From: Rotaria sordida
Lineage: Eukaryota > Rotifera > Eurotatoria > Philodinida > Philodinidae
Assembly (NCBI GenBank): GCA_905250125.1
Contig: CAJNOL010000418.1
Location: forward strand, 4,622-68,621
Direction of reading: 5' to 3'
DNA length: 64,000 nucleotides
Position 1 is the stretch's first letter, and every line of letters starts with the position of its first letter. Shown here one piece after another: positions 45,010 through 57,500 of the stretch. A program made the translations under genes and the position numbers. The notes under the pieces are model-generated. The model saw nothing but the letters and a program-made list of their open reading frames with translations. It was not told where the DNA came from and searched no databases.

Positions 45010-45852
45010 TTAAGATGGTGGTTTAAGAAGAAGTTCAAAATTGCCTACATTTTCAAAATATTGTTTAATCAATGGTTTATGTTCTGGATTTGTATAAACT
45101 TCTCTTGGTGGATGTTCATTATTAATTACATCACATATAATTTTACAAACATCATCAATAGTTTGAGAAGTTCGAGGAAAAGGTCCAATAAATGGAATTT
45201 TATAATCAGTTAATGATTTTGGTACAGAATCACCAATTACATTCATTGCAAAATCAGTTGCTACCATACCAGGTAGAATTGTTGTAACATGAATTTTTTC
45301 ACAACATGGCTCAGCTTGTAATTCCATACGAAGATTTGTTGTTAATGAATTGAGAGTAGCTTTTGAAGCACTATACATTGAACGAAATGTTGTATAAGGT
45401 ACTCGTCCAAGAATAGATGAAATATTTATTAAATGACCATAGCCTTGTTGACGAAAATATGGTATAATTATTTGCATTCCATACAATGCTGTTTTAACAT
45501 TAACACGAATCATTATATCAATATCATCATCAGTTAAATCAAGTACTGATCGTGATATACCTAAACCAACATTATTAACCCAACAAGAAATTTTATTAAA
45601 TTTCAATTTAGTTTCTTGAAAAATTTTTTCAACATTTTCACGTTTTGTAACATCAGCTGGAATAACAAGAGTTGAACAATAATCATTTTTAGCATTATTA
45701 GCTGCTTGATTGAGTTCATTTTCACGTCGTGCAACAAGTACTAAACCAATTTTTTTCAATTGATTTTTAGCATCATTTGATATATAACGAGCTAGACCAG
45801 CACCAATACCAGAACTTGCACCAATAATAATAATAACTTTATTCAATGACAT
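45010..45852 (-). CDS. Short-chain dehydrogenase/reductase (classical SDR)
   Basis: A 280-residue intronless ORF starting at the ATG at 45852. It has all classical SDR landmarks: the nucleotide-binding GASSGIG (residues about 12-18), ADVTKRENV, NNVG (about 92-95), catalytic serine in INISSILG (about 143-150), YSASK (Tyr/Lys about 159-163) and LPGMVATDF after the active site. The ARRE stretch at the end of beta-2 (VLVARRENEL) favours NADP(H). There is no membrane segment or signal peptide, so it should be a cytosolic NADPH-dependent oxidoreductase; the substrate cannot be predicted. Lack of introns among multi-exon neighbours might reflect retroposition or transfer from bacteria, but the sequence alone does not decide. 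Confidence 0.92.
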   Translation of the reverse strand: MSLNKVIIIIGASSGIGAGLARYISNDAKNQLKKIGLVLVARRENELNQAANNAKNDYCSTLVIPADVTKRENVEKIFQETKLKFNKISCWVNNVGLGISRSVLDLTDDDIDIMIRVNVKTALYGMQIIIPYFRQQGYGHLINISSILGRVPYTTFRSMYSASKATLNSLTTNLRMELQAEPCCEKIHVTTILPGMVATDFAMNVIGDSVPKSLTDYKIPFIGPFPRTSQTIDDVCKIICDVINNEHPPREVYTNPEHKPLIKQYFENVGNFELLLKPPS

Positions 45853-47663
45853 CTGTAATTATCAAACAAATTTTTATAAAATTAATTATTATTCAATAAA
45901 AACTATGATCAATATGAGTTATTCATTCTAGTTTATTAAGTAATTATGTCTTAATATCACAATCGGTTTTAAATGTTAAGTATACATCACTGAATTTATT
46001 TTCTTGTGTTTATTTTAAAAAATCATCGTATATCATATAGTTGAACTGGATTCTACAGATTAAACGATGCAAATTATGAATAACTCTTGTAATCGGAAAT
46101 ATAATTAATTTGACAGATAAACAAAGAATGAACAAAAACAAATGTTTATTTTTTACTTTTTCGTTTCTTTCTCATATACTTTTATGTGTTGTGCCTTCTA
46201 CTTCATAATAAAAGTTACATTCTTTCTTAGACACACGTATATATATGATATAATTGACTGTATTAGATGGCACGTAAAATAAATTATGGAGTAGATTAAT
46301 GATTTTAAATATTAATTTCAATGAGAAAATTGAATTATCAACTTTTATTTTTCTATTTGATATGATATAGTTTAAATTTTCTTACATTTTATCGAGATTA
46401 TTAAAAATAAAAACTTTCAATAATGACATAATTAAACTTAATGATGATTATTTCTATCCATTCAATGATCAAAGTTTATTTGTTAAGCTTCCGTTAACAC
46501 CAACAGAAAATTAAGATTTTGTGAAATAGTTCAATACTTTTTCAAATATCAATTATGTTATCACGTCATTAAAAATAAAGTATGCATTTCTTTACACATT
46601 TATCTCTATAACAGACTAGTACTAACTACAGAGTTCTTTCAAAAGTCCGGATGAAAAAAGAAGGTGAATAGCTTGTCGACAATTTGAGGGATTTAAATAT
46701 GTTTTTTAAAGTTTGATCACATATTCATTAAAGTTTTATTCAATATATTTTAGATGAAATATCTGCACCTACAGAAGTCAGAATTAAAATAGTTTTGTTT
46801 GTGGTTAACTTCGAATAAGCCAACATTGTAAAATGGTAACTACGAATTGAATTTGGAAAAAATACGCCAACTAAACATTACATTAGCAACACATCCCAGC
46901 GATTTTGTAAAATCGGCACTGTCAAAAATCGATGATCGTAGAGTAATTACTGAAGAAAAAGTTAATGAAATGTAAAAATCAGTCAGGATCAAGTATTCAG
47001 TCTATGTAACTCTTCTTCGTAGGACTATTGAACAAATTATACTTTAATTAGAGATGTTCCATCATAATTCGGTATGTTGTTGTTTGCAGTAATGAGCGAA
47101 CTTGTGCAATAAACCGAATACTTGGTCCTAGTTCAATTTTACACTTCGTTGACTTATTCTTCAGTAATTGCTGTAGGTTTTTCAGAATATGATCAATTTT
47201 GACAATACTTTGTTTTATAATGGTAGCTGACTCAAATTTGGTCATGAGAAAATATTATTTTAATTCTGACTTTTGTAGAAACAGACATTTGATCGGAAAA
47301 ATTTAATGAATATGTTATTGAACTGTTTAAAAAAATATATAAATTTGATATTTGTTGCACAATATTGAATACAATAACTAGTATAATTTTAAAAGAAAAA
47401 TTAGTAACCAAAAAATAAAAACGACAAATCGTTCTATTCAATTAGAATAGAAATAATATTTTCGAATATACATTAATCATTATTCTATTTGAGAATAAAT
47501 AAAAATTTCTAAAATATAAATGATTCATTTAAGAAAAAAGTCAATTGAAATTTCTGCACAATTTGAAGTTAACAATTTCTTTTTTTTTTCGTTTTTCATC
47601 TCAGCATGAATTCAAATTGTAAAAGAAAAGATGTAATCATTATCGATAGAATTAAAACAGAAA
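45853..47663. other. Intergenic with two coding-like patches
   Basis: About 46843-46974 on the plus strand reads ELNLEKIRQLNITLATHPSD then FVKSALSKIDDRRVITEEKV, and 47245-47048 on the minus strand is a 65-codon ATG ORF (MTKFESATIIKQSIVKIDHI...). Both have natural-looking codon use but no recognised homology, splice partners or conserved start. They may be fragments of old genes. Confidence 0.3.
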
Positions 47664-49608
47664 ATGAAATTCTATCGAATGTGGCAGCTGTTCAGTCGAC
47701 GACAACAACAAAAATCGATTTTTATAGTTATTTTTGGACTTTTTATTACTTCATTAATTGGATTTTTTCTCTTAATTAAAATTTTAAATTCAGATGATAT
47801 AAAAACAGTATATTTAACTTCATTTAAATCATCATTATCTAGATGTCATTGTTCAAAATCATCGTTAATAATTTTTAATCATGGTGAATGTTTTTTTGAT
47901 CAACCTGTTTGCTATCCAGGCTTTATTGGAGATCAATGTGAAATAAAATTAAAAAATGAGGTATATCGAAAAAAAACCTAGGTTAAAAATTTTCTGAATG
48001 ATTTAAACGAAGTTAAGCATAGATAGTTAAGTCTTAAGATTGAAAAACTTTTGTGATAAATATGAAGGCTTATATAAACAGGAGAAAAAATGCTCATATT
48101 ACCAGTATACGAAAAAAAAAATCTACATGATAACCTATGGTACGAAAATCTTCTTTCCAAATATGTATTTAGAATTTCCTTTTGGAATAAGATTGAACAA
48201 CTATCATCAGATTGTTCGAAAAGTGTACTTGCACAGAATACTACTTTAGTCAATTTTGTATTTTGATTGAAATCTATTAAATTCAAAATTCAAAACAGTT
48301 TTTAATGACTCAGTTTTGTTTGCTCTATAAAGCGTTCTTCGGTTCCTGAATGTGTATCCATTGATAACTAATTAACTGAAGAAAAAAACAAAAACTAGAA
48401 TAAGCACGGGTGTCCTCAGAAGAGGGTTACCCTCACCTTTCCTAAATTCTGGTAACTTTGGGATGTTCTCAAGAAAAAGATTATCACTAACGCTTCCGTT
48501 TTTCGATGATCGTTATGAATTTTAAATCATGCTTGAAAATTGAAACATTTGAAGACTTTTTACAATTTTACTGCACGCTTTCATACCTGTTTTCAACACC
48601 AAATAAAGAAGATGAGAATGAAAATATTGATTTATACACACTGATCATGTTTATATTTAAATTTAATTCAAGTTTTTTGAGAATTTCTATGAATGTATTT
48701 ATGATAAAATAAAACACAAAGAAAATTCAACTCTCTTTCAGACTTATCGATCTCATTGTCCAATAGATACACATAAAATTCAATGGACTCGTTCTTTAAT
48801 TAAACAAACTAAAAAAAAATGTTTACAATCAAAATATGCACAACAAGAATGGAATATATCTTGTATATTTCTATGTTTTTATCATCGTTTAACTGGTATA
48901 ACTCAAATACCATCTATATTCTGGCATAAATCTCTTAATAATGAACTTGATTATTGGAAAGAAAATCCAATGATAATTGATGATCGTCTTCAGGAACATG
49001 TTGAAGGTTTTTATGGTTATAAAATTATTCCATTAAAAATTAATTCAATTGTTGAAATTGGTGCTGGTCCATTTACACAAGTACAATATTTATTAACACC
49101 ATTTCGTTTAATTAAACAAATAACACTTATTGAGCCAAATGCATTAAATTATATGAAATTAAATAATTGTGCATATCGTGGTGGTTATCTTCGTGGATAT
49201 CCAATATCAATAATAGCTGAATCAATTGAAATTATCATGAAAAATCGTCGTCAAGAAAAATCTTTTTTAAATTCATCAAAATATTATTCAGCTTTAATAT
49301 CGATTAATGTTATTGAACATGTTAATGATGCATTAGAATATTTTCGTGGTTTATATGATTTATTAGAAGATAATGGTTTACTTATATTTCATGAACGATG
49401 GTTTGATTATCCACAACAAGGTGATTGTGTACTTCAAAATGCTGAATATTTACATCCAATACGAATAACTAAATGGATTATTGATAGATTTCTTAATCAA
49501 TTTGAAACACTTTATATTAATTTTAATCGAACAAAACGACAAATCTATTCACCTTGTTTTGAACAAGGAGTTTATTTTATCGGACGAAAAAAATCCAATT
49601 GTGTGTGA
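47664..49608 (+). CDS. Type II membrane protein with EGF-like module and SAM-dependent methyltransferase domain
   Basis: Two exons, 47664-47960 and 48742-49608 (phase 0, donor GAG|GTATAT, acceptor TTTCAG|ACT), giving 387 residues. Residues about 19-42 form a membrane anchor (FIVIFGLFITSLIGFFLLI) after a basic cytoplasmic start, indicating type II topology. Residues about 60-93 hold a compact Cys-rich EGF-like motif (CHCSK...GECFF...CYPGFIGDQCE). A class I methyltransferase fold follows, with motif I VEIGAGPF (about 203-210), an acidic LIEPNAL at the end of beta-2, and SINVIEHV...LEDNGLLIFHERW as the later strands. The catalytic part would face the Golgi/ER lumen or cell exterior, suggesting a glycan or secreted-protein substrate; this is inference. 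The 781-bp intron is unusually long here. Confidence 0.85.
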
Positions 49609-50241
49609 ATCATGGTTTTTTTTGTTTCATGTTATATATGTTATTTTCATAGATTTTATTTACATAAAGAAAAAGATAAATATATTATTTTAAAACATGT
49701 CTTCGTCTTATCCATACTATTCTCAAATCATTGAACAATATAACTATAATATTTCATCTTATCATACAATTTCGAACGGTAATCATCATACTAATTAAAT
49801 GATAGTCTCAGGTACTCGTCACGTATCAAGCAAACGAACACGAAATTATATGTACTCTAATAGAAGCAATTGTTCATCTCATCATTACTAAAAGCCCAAG
49901 AGTTTCTAGATTTTTTTCTCAACAATAAACACAATACTTTTGTTTTTTTTTTATTTTATTTTATTTTATATTTAAAATCTAAAAATGAATAAGATAAATA
50001 AATTTCTTTTGTTTTTTTTTTTATCGAATACAAACAAATAAATCAATAAGAGAATAAATGATCACAGTAGAATAGCTTAATGTTAATAAAATAACGGAAA
50101 AGAAAACGATTAATCAAAAAAAGAAAAAAAGAACTATTTTCTCATTTTCTTAATAGAAAAAGATTGGAAGAGTTCATCGAGATTCTTTAACAAATCCAAA
50201 GTCAAATTTAATTTGTTTGTTTTTTTTTTCGTCAAATTTAA
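49609..50241. other. Convergent 3' intergenic region
   Basis: Poly-T and poly-A rich sequence between the 3' ends of two convergent genes. Nothing coding seen. Confidence 0.4.
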
Positions 50242-52380
50242 TTATTTCGGTAAAGACATATTCGTATTATTGTCAGTAGTTTTATTTAAATTATGATTTC
50301 GTTTCATTTCCATGGCTCGAACATGTGCAAACAGACCAGATCCTCCAAGAACAAATAGATTCGATAACCACCAAAGCGTTGTTTTTGTCTGGAATTAAGA
50401 AGAAAAAAAAAACAAATAATTCATTCTATCATTTATATTCTTACTTCCGAATAAACAACAACAGCAATTAATGTTTGCACATAAGATTTTGCTGTACCGG
50501 ATACATTATGTGTTAATGGACTTGTCATTTTTATTTGATAACCTGTTACATAACCCATTGAAAAACCAAGAAAACCAGCTACTGTCATAGGAAATATAAA
50601 TGAAATATTGAATAATTTTGGATAACTAAAAACAATTGGTAATTCACCAAAAATAGCCATAAGAGGAAGAAATAGAATACAAGCATTAAAATTATTATAT
50701 AAACATAAACGCCAAACATTTTTATCAACACATGGTAAACATCGAGTTGTATATATAGCATTTAATGCTACAAATATACTTGATGCTACACCACAAAATA
50801 CACCAAATACAGAAAGAGTACCTATAAGAATAGAATAGTTTTACTTAATCCTTCAGAAATGTAATAATGAAATAATTTATATCAGGCATCGAAATCGAGT
50901 CACTTTTTGATAATCCAGTTGAACTTAGAATGGCACTATTAAAAGTATACTTCTTTTACAAAAAAAAAGATTTCTAAACGATGGAATTCCACAATCACTG
51001 CAGCTTATTTATTTGAATCACGTAAAAAATTTATTATCATAGTAACCGCAAATTGAATAACCGAAAGATCAAGATGCGTTCGCAAGTACTCCAACTTTTT
51101 GAAGACAATTAATTATTAACATAAATTTTTACGAGTAAAATGCATGCGAATCAATTTCAAAGAGTCAGATTGATTATTATTTTTAGTTACATAATTAAGA
51201 CTGTTCGACTTCAGTAAAACTCATGTTATTTAATGCACTTGACAGTGTACTCGATCTTGAATGTCATTGAATTGAATAAATTCGCATAATAAAAATTTCT
51301 GATTGTTACTAATCGCAAGGTGCAAAAATCATGTAAGAAAATGTTGACAAAAAACTCAGAATAAAATCAATTAAAGTCAAATTTTTTTCTATTTTCTTAC
51401 GTGAGAAATCTTCCTTGAAAAGAGAAATAGAGATTATAAAGATTTATTGTAATATAAAACAAACTATTCTATTCTATTTCTAATATTTGATGATAATTTT
51501 CCTAATGACTATTATCTTACCTAATGAATTTTCTTGATCAATACCCAGAAAAAATCCAGCAATGATAAGACAACAACAACCTAAAGCTCTATATGATGTT
51601 CTATCACCAAGCATAAAATACGTAAAAAGCTTAAAAACAAAAACATTTAATCTATTACATTTTCAATTTTTTTTTAAACTGATAACATACCACATTAGCA
51701 ACAGTTGTTAATGATCGACCAACCATATAAAATGATACAGTTAAATGTTTTAAAGTTAAATTATTAAATATAATCATAGCAACAAACATTATTGAAAGTG
51801 GAAGTACCTATAGGAATTTCTTTTTTTGTTTTTAGATTAAAAAAACAAACAACAAAAAAAAAATTCTTTTACTAACATCACGTGCAATTTTAAGATCAAT
51901 TTTAAATGAAGGAAATGTTGAAAAGACAGCAACACGTTTATTTAAATTTCCAAGTATAGCACAAAAACCAACTGTTACAACACATTGATACCATGTTATA
52001 AACAGTGGTGCATCTAACTATATACAATAAAATTATTATAAATAGATAAATTAATTAAAAACAAAAAACAATTTTACTTTCACATCTTTTGAGCTAAGTA
52101 AATATTTATTTAAAAACACCATAGAAATCGAAACAAACCTAAATAACAATTCTATATAGACGAACAAAAAAAAAACTTGAAATCAATTTCCTTCATACCA
52201 ATAGAGTACAACAGCAACTGCTATTTGCATATAACGATTATTAAGTGTTTCTTCATTCGTCGTATTCGTTGTAGATGAAGTTTGTGATGATGATGATGAT
52301 GATGGTGGTTCTTTAATTGGTATTTCAACACTGAGTGTATCAGTAGAATTATTCAATAACGCATAGGAACTTTTACTCAT
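50242..52380 (-). CDS. SLC35C1: GDP-fucose transporter, SLC35C1-like (7 exons)
   Basis: This transporter imports GDP-fucose into the Golgi in exchange for GMP. Exons (minus): 52380-52199, 52138-52078, 52017-51877, 51807-51691, 51629-51521, 50821-50445, 50388-50242; all introns are GT-AG and phases sum to 377 residues (human 364). After a Ser/Thr-rich cytosolic N-terminus come about ten membrane helices of the drug/metabolite transporter fold. Diagnostic stretches are [49 protein letters not shown] and, most tellingly, [20 protein letters not shown] then TAK, near-identical in pattern to the vertebrate protein. The tail ends hydrophilic (NMSLPK). A TTTTTCTAG 16 bp before the ATG and a same-strand gene ending 52 bp upstream hint at a shared transcript. 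Confidence 0.95.
50822..51520. other. Long intron 5 of SLC35C1
   Basis: At about 700 bp this is roughly ten times longer than the other introns of the gene. No repeat or ORF could be defined in it. Confidence 0.5.
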
Positions 52381-52432
52381 CTTTATTGAATAAAATCTAG
52401 AAAAACAAAACAATTTTTTTTTCTTCTTATTA

Positions 52433-52742
52433 TTATTTAGAATTATTATTAATATTGTAAAGATCATCGAGATAAAAATAACCAATCGATAATAAACAAT
52501 TCGATAATGTTAAACTAGATATAAGTCTTAATAATTCAATTCGACCAAAAAAATGACTTATATTATTAATAATCATAATTGAACCAAAATTGAAAATTAT
52601 TGAAAGAAATGATGAATATATTAAACGTTTTTCAATTGAAAATTTTGATAAATGTTTACTTTTATATAGAAGCCAATTAAAACCAATATTTGTTAACCAA
52701 AATGTTAATTCAGTAAAATAAATTGATGATGATCCAAATATC
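52433..52742 (-). CDS. Small multi-pass membrane protein, 3' exon; 5' end unresolved
   Basis: A reading frame of about 102 codons follows a good acceptor (TTTCTCTAG|GATATTTGG at 52742). It encodes IFGSSSIYFTELTFWLTNIG, a basic loop (LLYKSKHLSKFSIEKRLIY), then hydrophobic segments FLSIIFNFGSIMIINNISHF and ISSLTLSNCLLSIGYFYL. No ATG begins the frame, so an upstream exon must exist; the short ATG frame just upstream (near 52822) runs into a stop before a usable donor. I do not recognise the family. Its stop lies 52 bp before the SLC35C1 start on the same strand, an operon-like spacing. Confidence 0.5.
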
Positions 52743-53343
52743 CTAGAGAAATTCAAATTAATTTCTATTGAAAAATAATAAATACCAATCTTTATTTTTT
52801 ATTGATTTTCGATAAAGACATTGTAAATTATAAAAAAAAGAACAATTATCCGCAAAACATTATTAGTAGAATATTGTAGAGAAATAAAATATATGTGACA
52901 GATTTGACTTATTCATTATTCTAAACACTATTAATATCGTTATTTTTCGCAATGGTATAAAAAGATGAAAATCATCGGAGATAAATAATGATAGTTTGCT
53001 AACGGACAAAACTGAATGACGAAATGTGATGTTTTATGATCGTCTTATGATAAGATAGTTTTTCTCGTCTGAAATAGAAATTTTTAAATCGTGCGTCAGT
53101 TGAATACATGGTTGTATGACAATTAAAATTCAACAATTCCTGCTTAGAAATAAAAAGCTTGTCAACACAGCCTATTTGGAACTAAAATGTCGAACTCACA
53201 TGTGTTATTATACTAATAGAAAGTATGTCAAGTGAAAAAATCTCTAGCAATTATCATTATTCTAACCATTAATTTAATTGATAAGTAAGCCTATTGCACA
53301 GATCCATTATGTTTACATCAGCTCTCAATGTACTATTATATAT

Positions 53344-53700
53344 ATGTCAGTAAGCTCACAAACATTGATATTAAGTATTTTCCAAAATTATAACTTGATC
53401 AATCCACGCTTGATATGCCCATTATGGCAAATCTATGTACCACTATCCATCATCGTTGACATCTTGAATAGAAATTTCAATCTGCGCGAAAATCAAAAAC
53501 TGCACTATTTAGAACAGTCGAAGTCTTGCTATTACTGCCGTTCAACGCCTTTTCCATTGCAAAGGAACTGTGGCACCTATTGTCGTCCATTGCTAGAAAG
53601 AACATATTTATCTGCCTCTGATCCGCATTACTATAAAAGGCAAGCTGAAAAACGTCGACCTAATACTTATACACACTATATTTTTCTTCGAAAAACTTAA
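53344..53700 (+). CDS. Possible gene remnant with a Cys-rich segment
   Basis: A 118-codon frame from an internal ATG (the open frame extends to 53278 without ATG). It contains CYYCRSTPFPLQRNCGTYCR and SDPHYYKRQAEKRRPNTYT. Composition is more GC-rich than the surrounding DNA and the frame is long for this background, but I recognise no domain. Further frames downstream (to about 54050) are broken. It could be a decayed gene or transposon piece. Confidence 0.3.
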   Translation: MSVSSQTLILSIFQNYNLINPRLICPLWQIYVPLSIIVDILNRNFNLRENQKLHYLEQSKSCYYCRSTPFPLQRNCGTYCRPLLERTYLSASDPHYYKRQAEKRRPNTYTHYIFLRKT

Positions 53701-54563
53701 TATGAGTTCTACAAACGAGAAAAAACTTAAATTTAAAATTGCTTCATTATTTACTTATAGGCTGCTGCACATTACTATAGAAAAATATTTTCGTGATGTT
53801 AATCAATTATTACTTCAACAGAATATTTCATTCTCCAGTCACTATTAAAAAAGTTTTCATACGACAGTAACGATGCCATTACCAAAGAGGTACTTTCAAG
53901 CTTACACCGAAGAATTCTTCAAAGAGGTATCCAACAGCGATATATTTTCATTCGATTCAAGAAAAGATTTTTTACCTGTAATTCTCTCCAGGTGATTTTT
54001 GGTCGCAAGGAATTGCTTGGACAACTTGGGTAACCATTCTAATTTCTATACTCATTGATAATTGGCAAGAACAATAAGAGAAATTTTATAACTTCTGCTT
54101 TTCATATTCTGAAAAGATCTTTCTAATTCATTATCGATTTAATGTTTTTGCCTGTTTCTTCAACTGATAAAGTAAATGAATCCATAACTCACTAATAAAG
54201 CCAAAGTCGATATTTTACATCATTTAAAATAATTTGAACTTTAAAATAAAGAAAAAAATTATTTTTTAAAATCTAAATTCTATTATTCTTACTTTTTCAA
54301 TCATGATCGATTTTATAACATCGAGTTGTTGCAATTTAGCAATATATGTATAGATTTCATCTATAGATGTTATCTCTTGTATATTTGTTTTTTCAAATTC
54401 ATTTAAATTTTCTTTTGTATTATTATTTGTAAATATTATCTAAAAATGTTAAAGCTTGAATATAAAAATCTCTAGAAAAATACATATTTTAATCATTCGA
54501 ATATAAACAAATATTCGGAAGGAATAAAAACAAAAAACTAACAAAAGAAAAACAAAAAAAAAC

Positions 54564-57500
54564 TTATTGTGTATCATCTTCTATAGGTGATGAAAACATA
54601 TATAAACTATTAAGGAGATCTTCTGTTGATTTCATTTGATCAGTTTTAAGTTCATTTTTACGTTCGTAATAAATTGTTCGAATAAGATCAAGTAATTCTT
54701 GATATTCAAGAGTATCTTTTGAATTTGGTTTACATATATAAATATGATTTTTATTTAATATAAAAAATTTTCCAATATTTATTTGTGAACTTTCAGATGG
54801 TACAACAACAGTTTGATAACGTAATGAAAATGTTGTTTTTTCATTCTCAGCAAAACTTAAAATTTTTATATTATCATAAGTTTTAAGTATTTGAAGAAAA
54901 TTTTCATGTAAATTAAGAAGATTTTCACTATTTGGTTGTAATTCTTCAATTTCAACTGTTGGTCGAACAATAAATGCATGACGAATACCAAATGATGCTA
55001 ATAACAAAAAAAGCAAAAAAAATAATCATAGATTTTCAATCAAAGAATTCTTTTAGAAATGATATGAAAAATTTAATTAAGATAAACTGATTCCTTCGTT
55101 GCTTAGTGAAATATATATATATCATCGACTGGAATTCTAATGCGAAATAAATTTCTAAATGAGATCATAGAATTATTTAGTTGGTGTGTCAGCACAGTAA
55201 GAAATCCATCCAACTGATAATTTCCGTTTGAACTCATAGGTAGGACTCATGGTATAAATAAAAATCTTGGAAGAGTTCGTGCTATTACGTCTTGTTTCTT
55301 GAATTATGATCATTCTACTGAGCGTTCAGCTTATTGCAGGATATCACGAGAAAAATCGCAACAAGGAGTTTCGGTCTGATATCTTTCCTGATAATAAGCT
55401 CTCATAGTCATTGTGATGTTCTGCTTCTGAGATGACACGCTTGCAAAAAAAAATGTGTCCTTCATACAAAAGCTTCAGAAATAGTCCAGTCTTTAGGCAT
55501 ACAGTGTCTTAAGAAGAAATCATATTATAAGAATTATGAAAGCTCACTATTAGAAAGAATTTCAGATAGAAACTTCTTGTTGCGATTTTTCTCATGATAT
55601 CCTACAATAGGTTGAAAGTTCAGTAAAATGCCCATAATTCGAAAAGAAAGGCGTAATAGTACAAACTCTTTAAGGATTTTTATCTATATTATGAGTCCTA
55701 CCTATGAGCTCAAATGGAGATTATCAATCAGATGAATTCTCTCGTCAATGGTTTAAAAATGTTCAAAAAAGTGTTTGCTTTACAATAAAATTACCACTAA
55801 CAGATATCAATTATTATCATTGAGAAACAACAAGAAATTAGAATAGATTTTTGTAGTCGTTTAATCCTCATATCAATACCTATGAAATAGTTGACGACTT
55901 CTCACGTAGAGTCCATATGGATTTAAGCTTAATTATCAAACAGACGTAGCTGAAATTATCTGTGGATTGTAGAGTATCTGTAAGCATCCTATACAATATA
56001 TCATACACAAGAAGATTCAAGAGGAGAATAGTTTATCTAAATACTGTTTAGTTATCTTTTCTTTTTCATGTTCTTAAAACATTTTCCAGTATGTGTCACA
56101 AATGATTTTGTGATGGTTTGGACACAAAAAAATATAACAATTATCATAATAAGTGGTAATTTTCCTATCACGTTCGAATTGCAATGTTTACATAGAAATG
56201 ATAACCATGAAATGATTTTCATAGCCTGGAGTTCAGATGGACCCCAGGTGGTGAAGAAATATTTTTATGTACTTTGAGCTGCTATATTATATTAATAGTA
56301 ATTGAATAGAATCAATTAATGTCATCCATATGTTCTACTAACCTTCTCTGAGACATATCTCAAAGGACGAAATTTAATCTGATACGATGGGTGCACAACG
56401 TAAAAATGAAACTGTGCGAATCCCTGGTGATGATAGAGGTTAAAAAACCATAATCAAAACCTTGAGATCAGAATCAAATAAATTTTTCTTATCAAGATTT
56501 ATCCTACCTATCGGTTTTGATTTCGTTATTAGTGTTAACGACTTAAATGGAAATTATTAACTTTTAGTTTCAGACATAAACGAAATCTATTCATTAGCTT
56601 TTGAATTAAGTTATTAAGATCTTCGATAACAAGGAAATCTTATTAAAGTATTTTTTGTTTAGAAATTCTATAGAAGCCAACCAATACTCTATAAAGGATA
56701 CTAAGAAAAATATTTTCTAAGATGAAAAGACAGTTTGTTCATTCTTGTGTAAAGACTAATTTGATATTAATTATACAAAATTGATTAGTGTAGAGAAAAT
56801 ATTTTTCTAAAATTCGTAATATTTAAAAGGTTTTTACAGTTTATTCATTGCTTATATATGAAACAAAAGAGAGAAAAGAAAAAATAACGAGATTAGACAA
56901 GAAGATAATTTAAACATACGAACAGAAGAAGTAAACGATATGCTAATCAAGGATATATAGAGTGACAAGGAAAGATTAAAAAACGTCATGCATAAATAAT
57001 CAATGAAACCAAGGAGCGAAAACAGCGTATCGACAACAATACATGCAAAATAAACTGGGATCATCACAAAATCCTTGATTATCTTCAATCTTTTATAATA
57101 CTAAACATTATATATTATCTATATTTAATATTCGATTCAATACTATTTATGAATTCTATAATACATTCAAGGCAATAACTATTCAAAAAATGCAAACAAC
57201 TCCATATTTCATCATTTATGTAAAATGCAAAAATTTAATTTTTTTAGATAATATCTTATCATTCAAAGATAAACAAAAAAAAACACATTGTCTTTAAAAA
57301 GAGAATTAATTCTTTCTAGAATATTTTCCAGTACACACTATTTACATAAAACGATTGACGATTTTCATTGATTTAATAAAGAATTATAGATTATATTGAT
57401 ATATTCTTTATTTTTTAAATCATTCATATAAATAAAATATTTTATTAGAGAATAAATAATTCTTTTTACGTATGTCAACTGATAATATTAAAAAAAAATT

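Noticed and set aside
56068-57088. Short ORFs on both strands in SERAC1 intron 7
   Set aside because: Hydrophobic or random frames without conserved motifs, inside an intron whose flanking exons join correctly.
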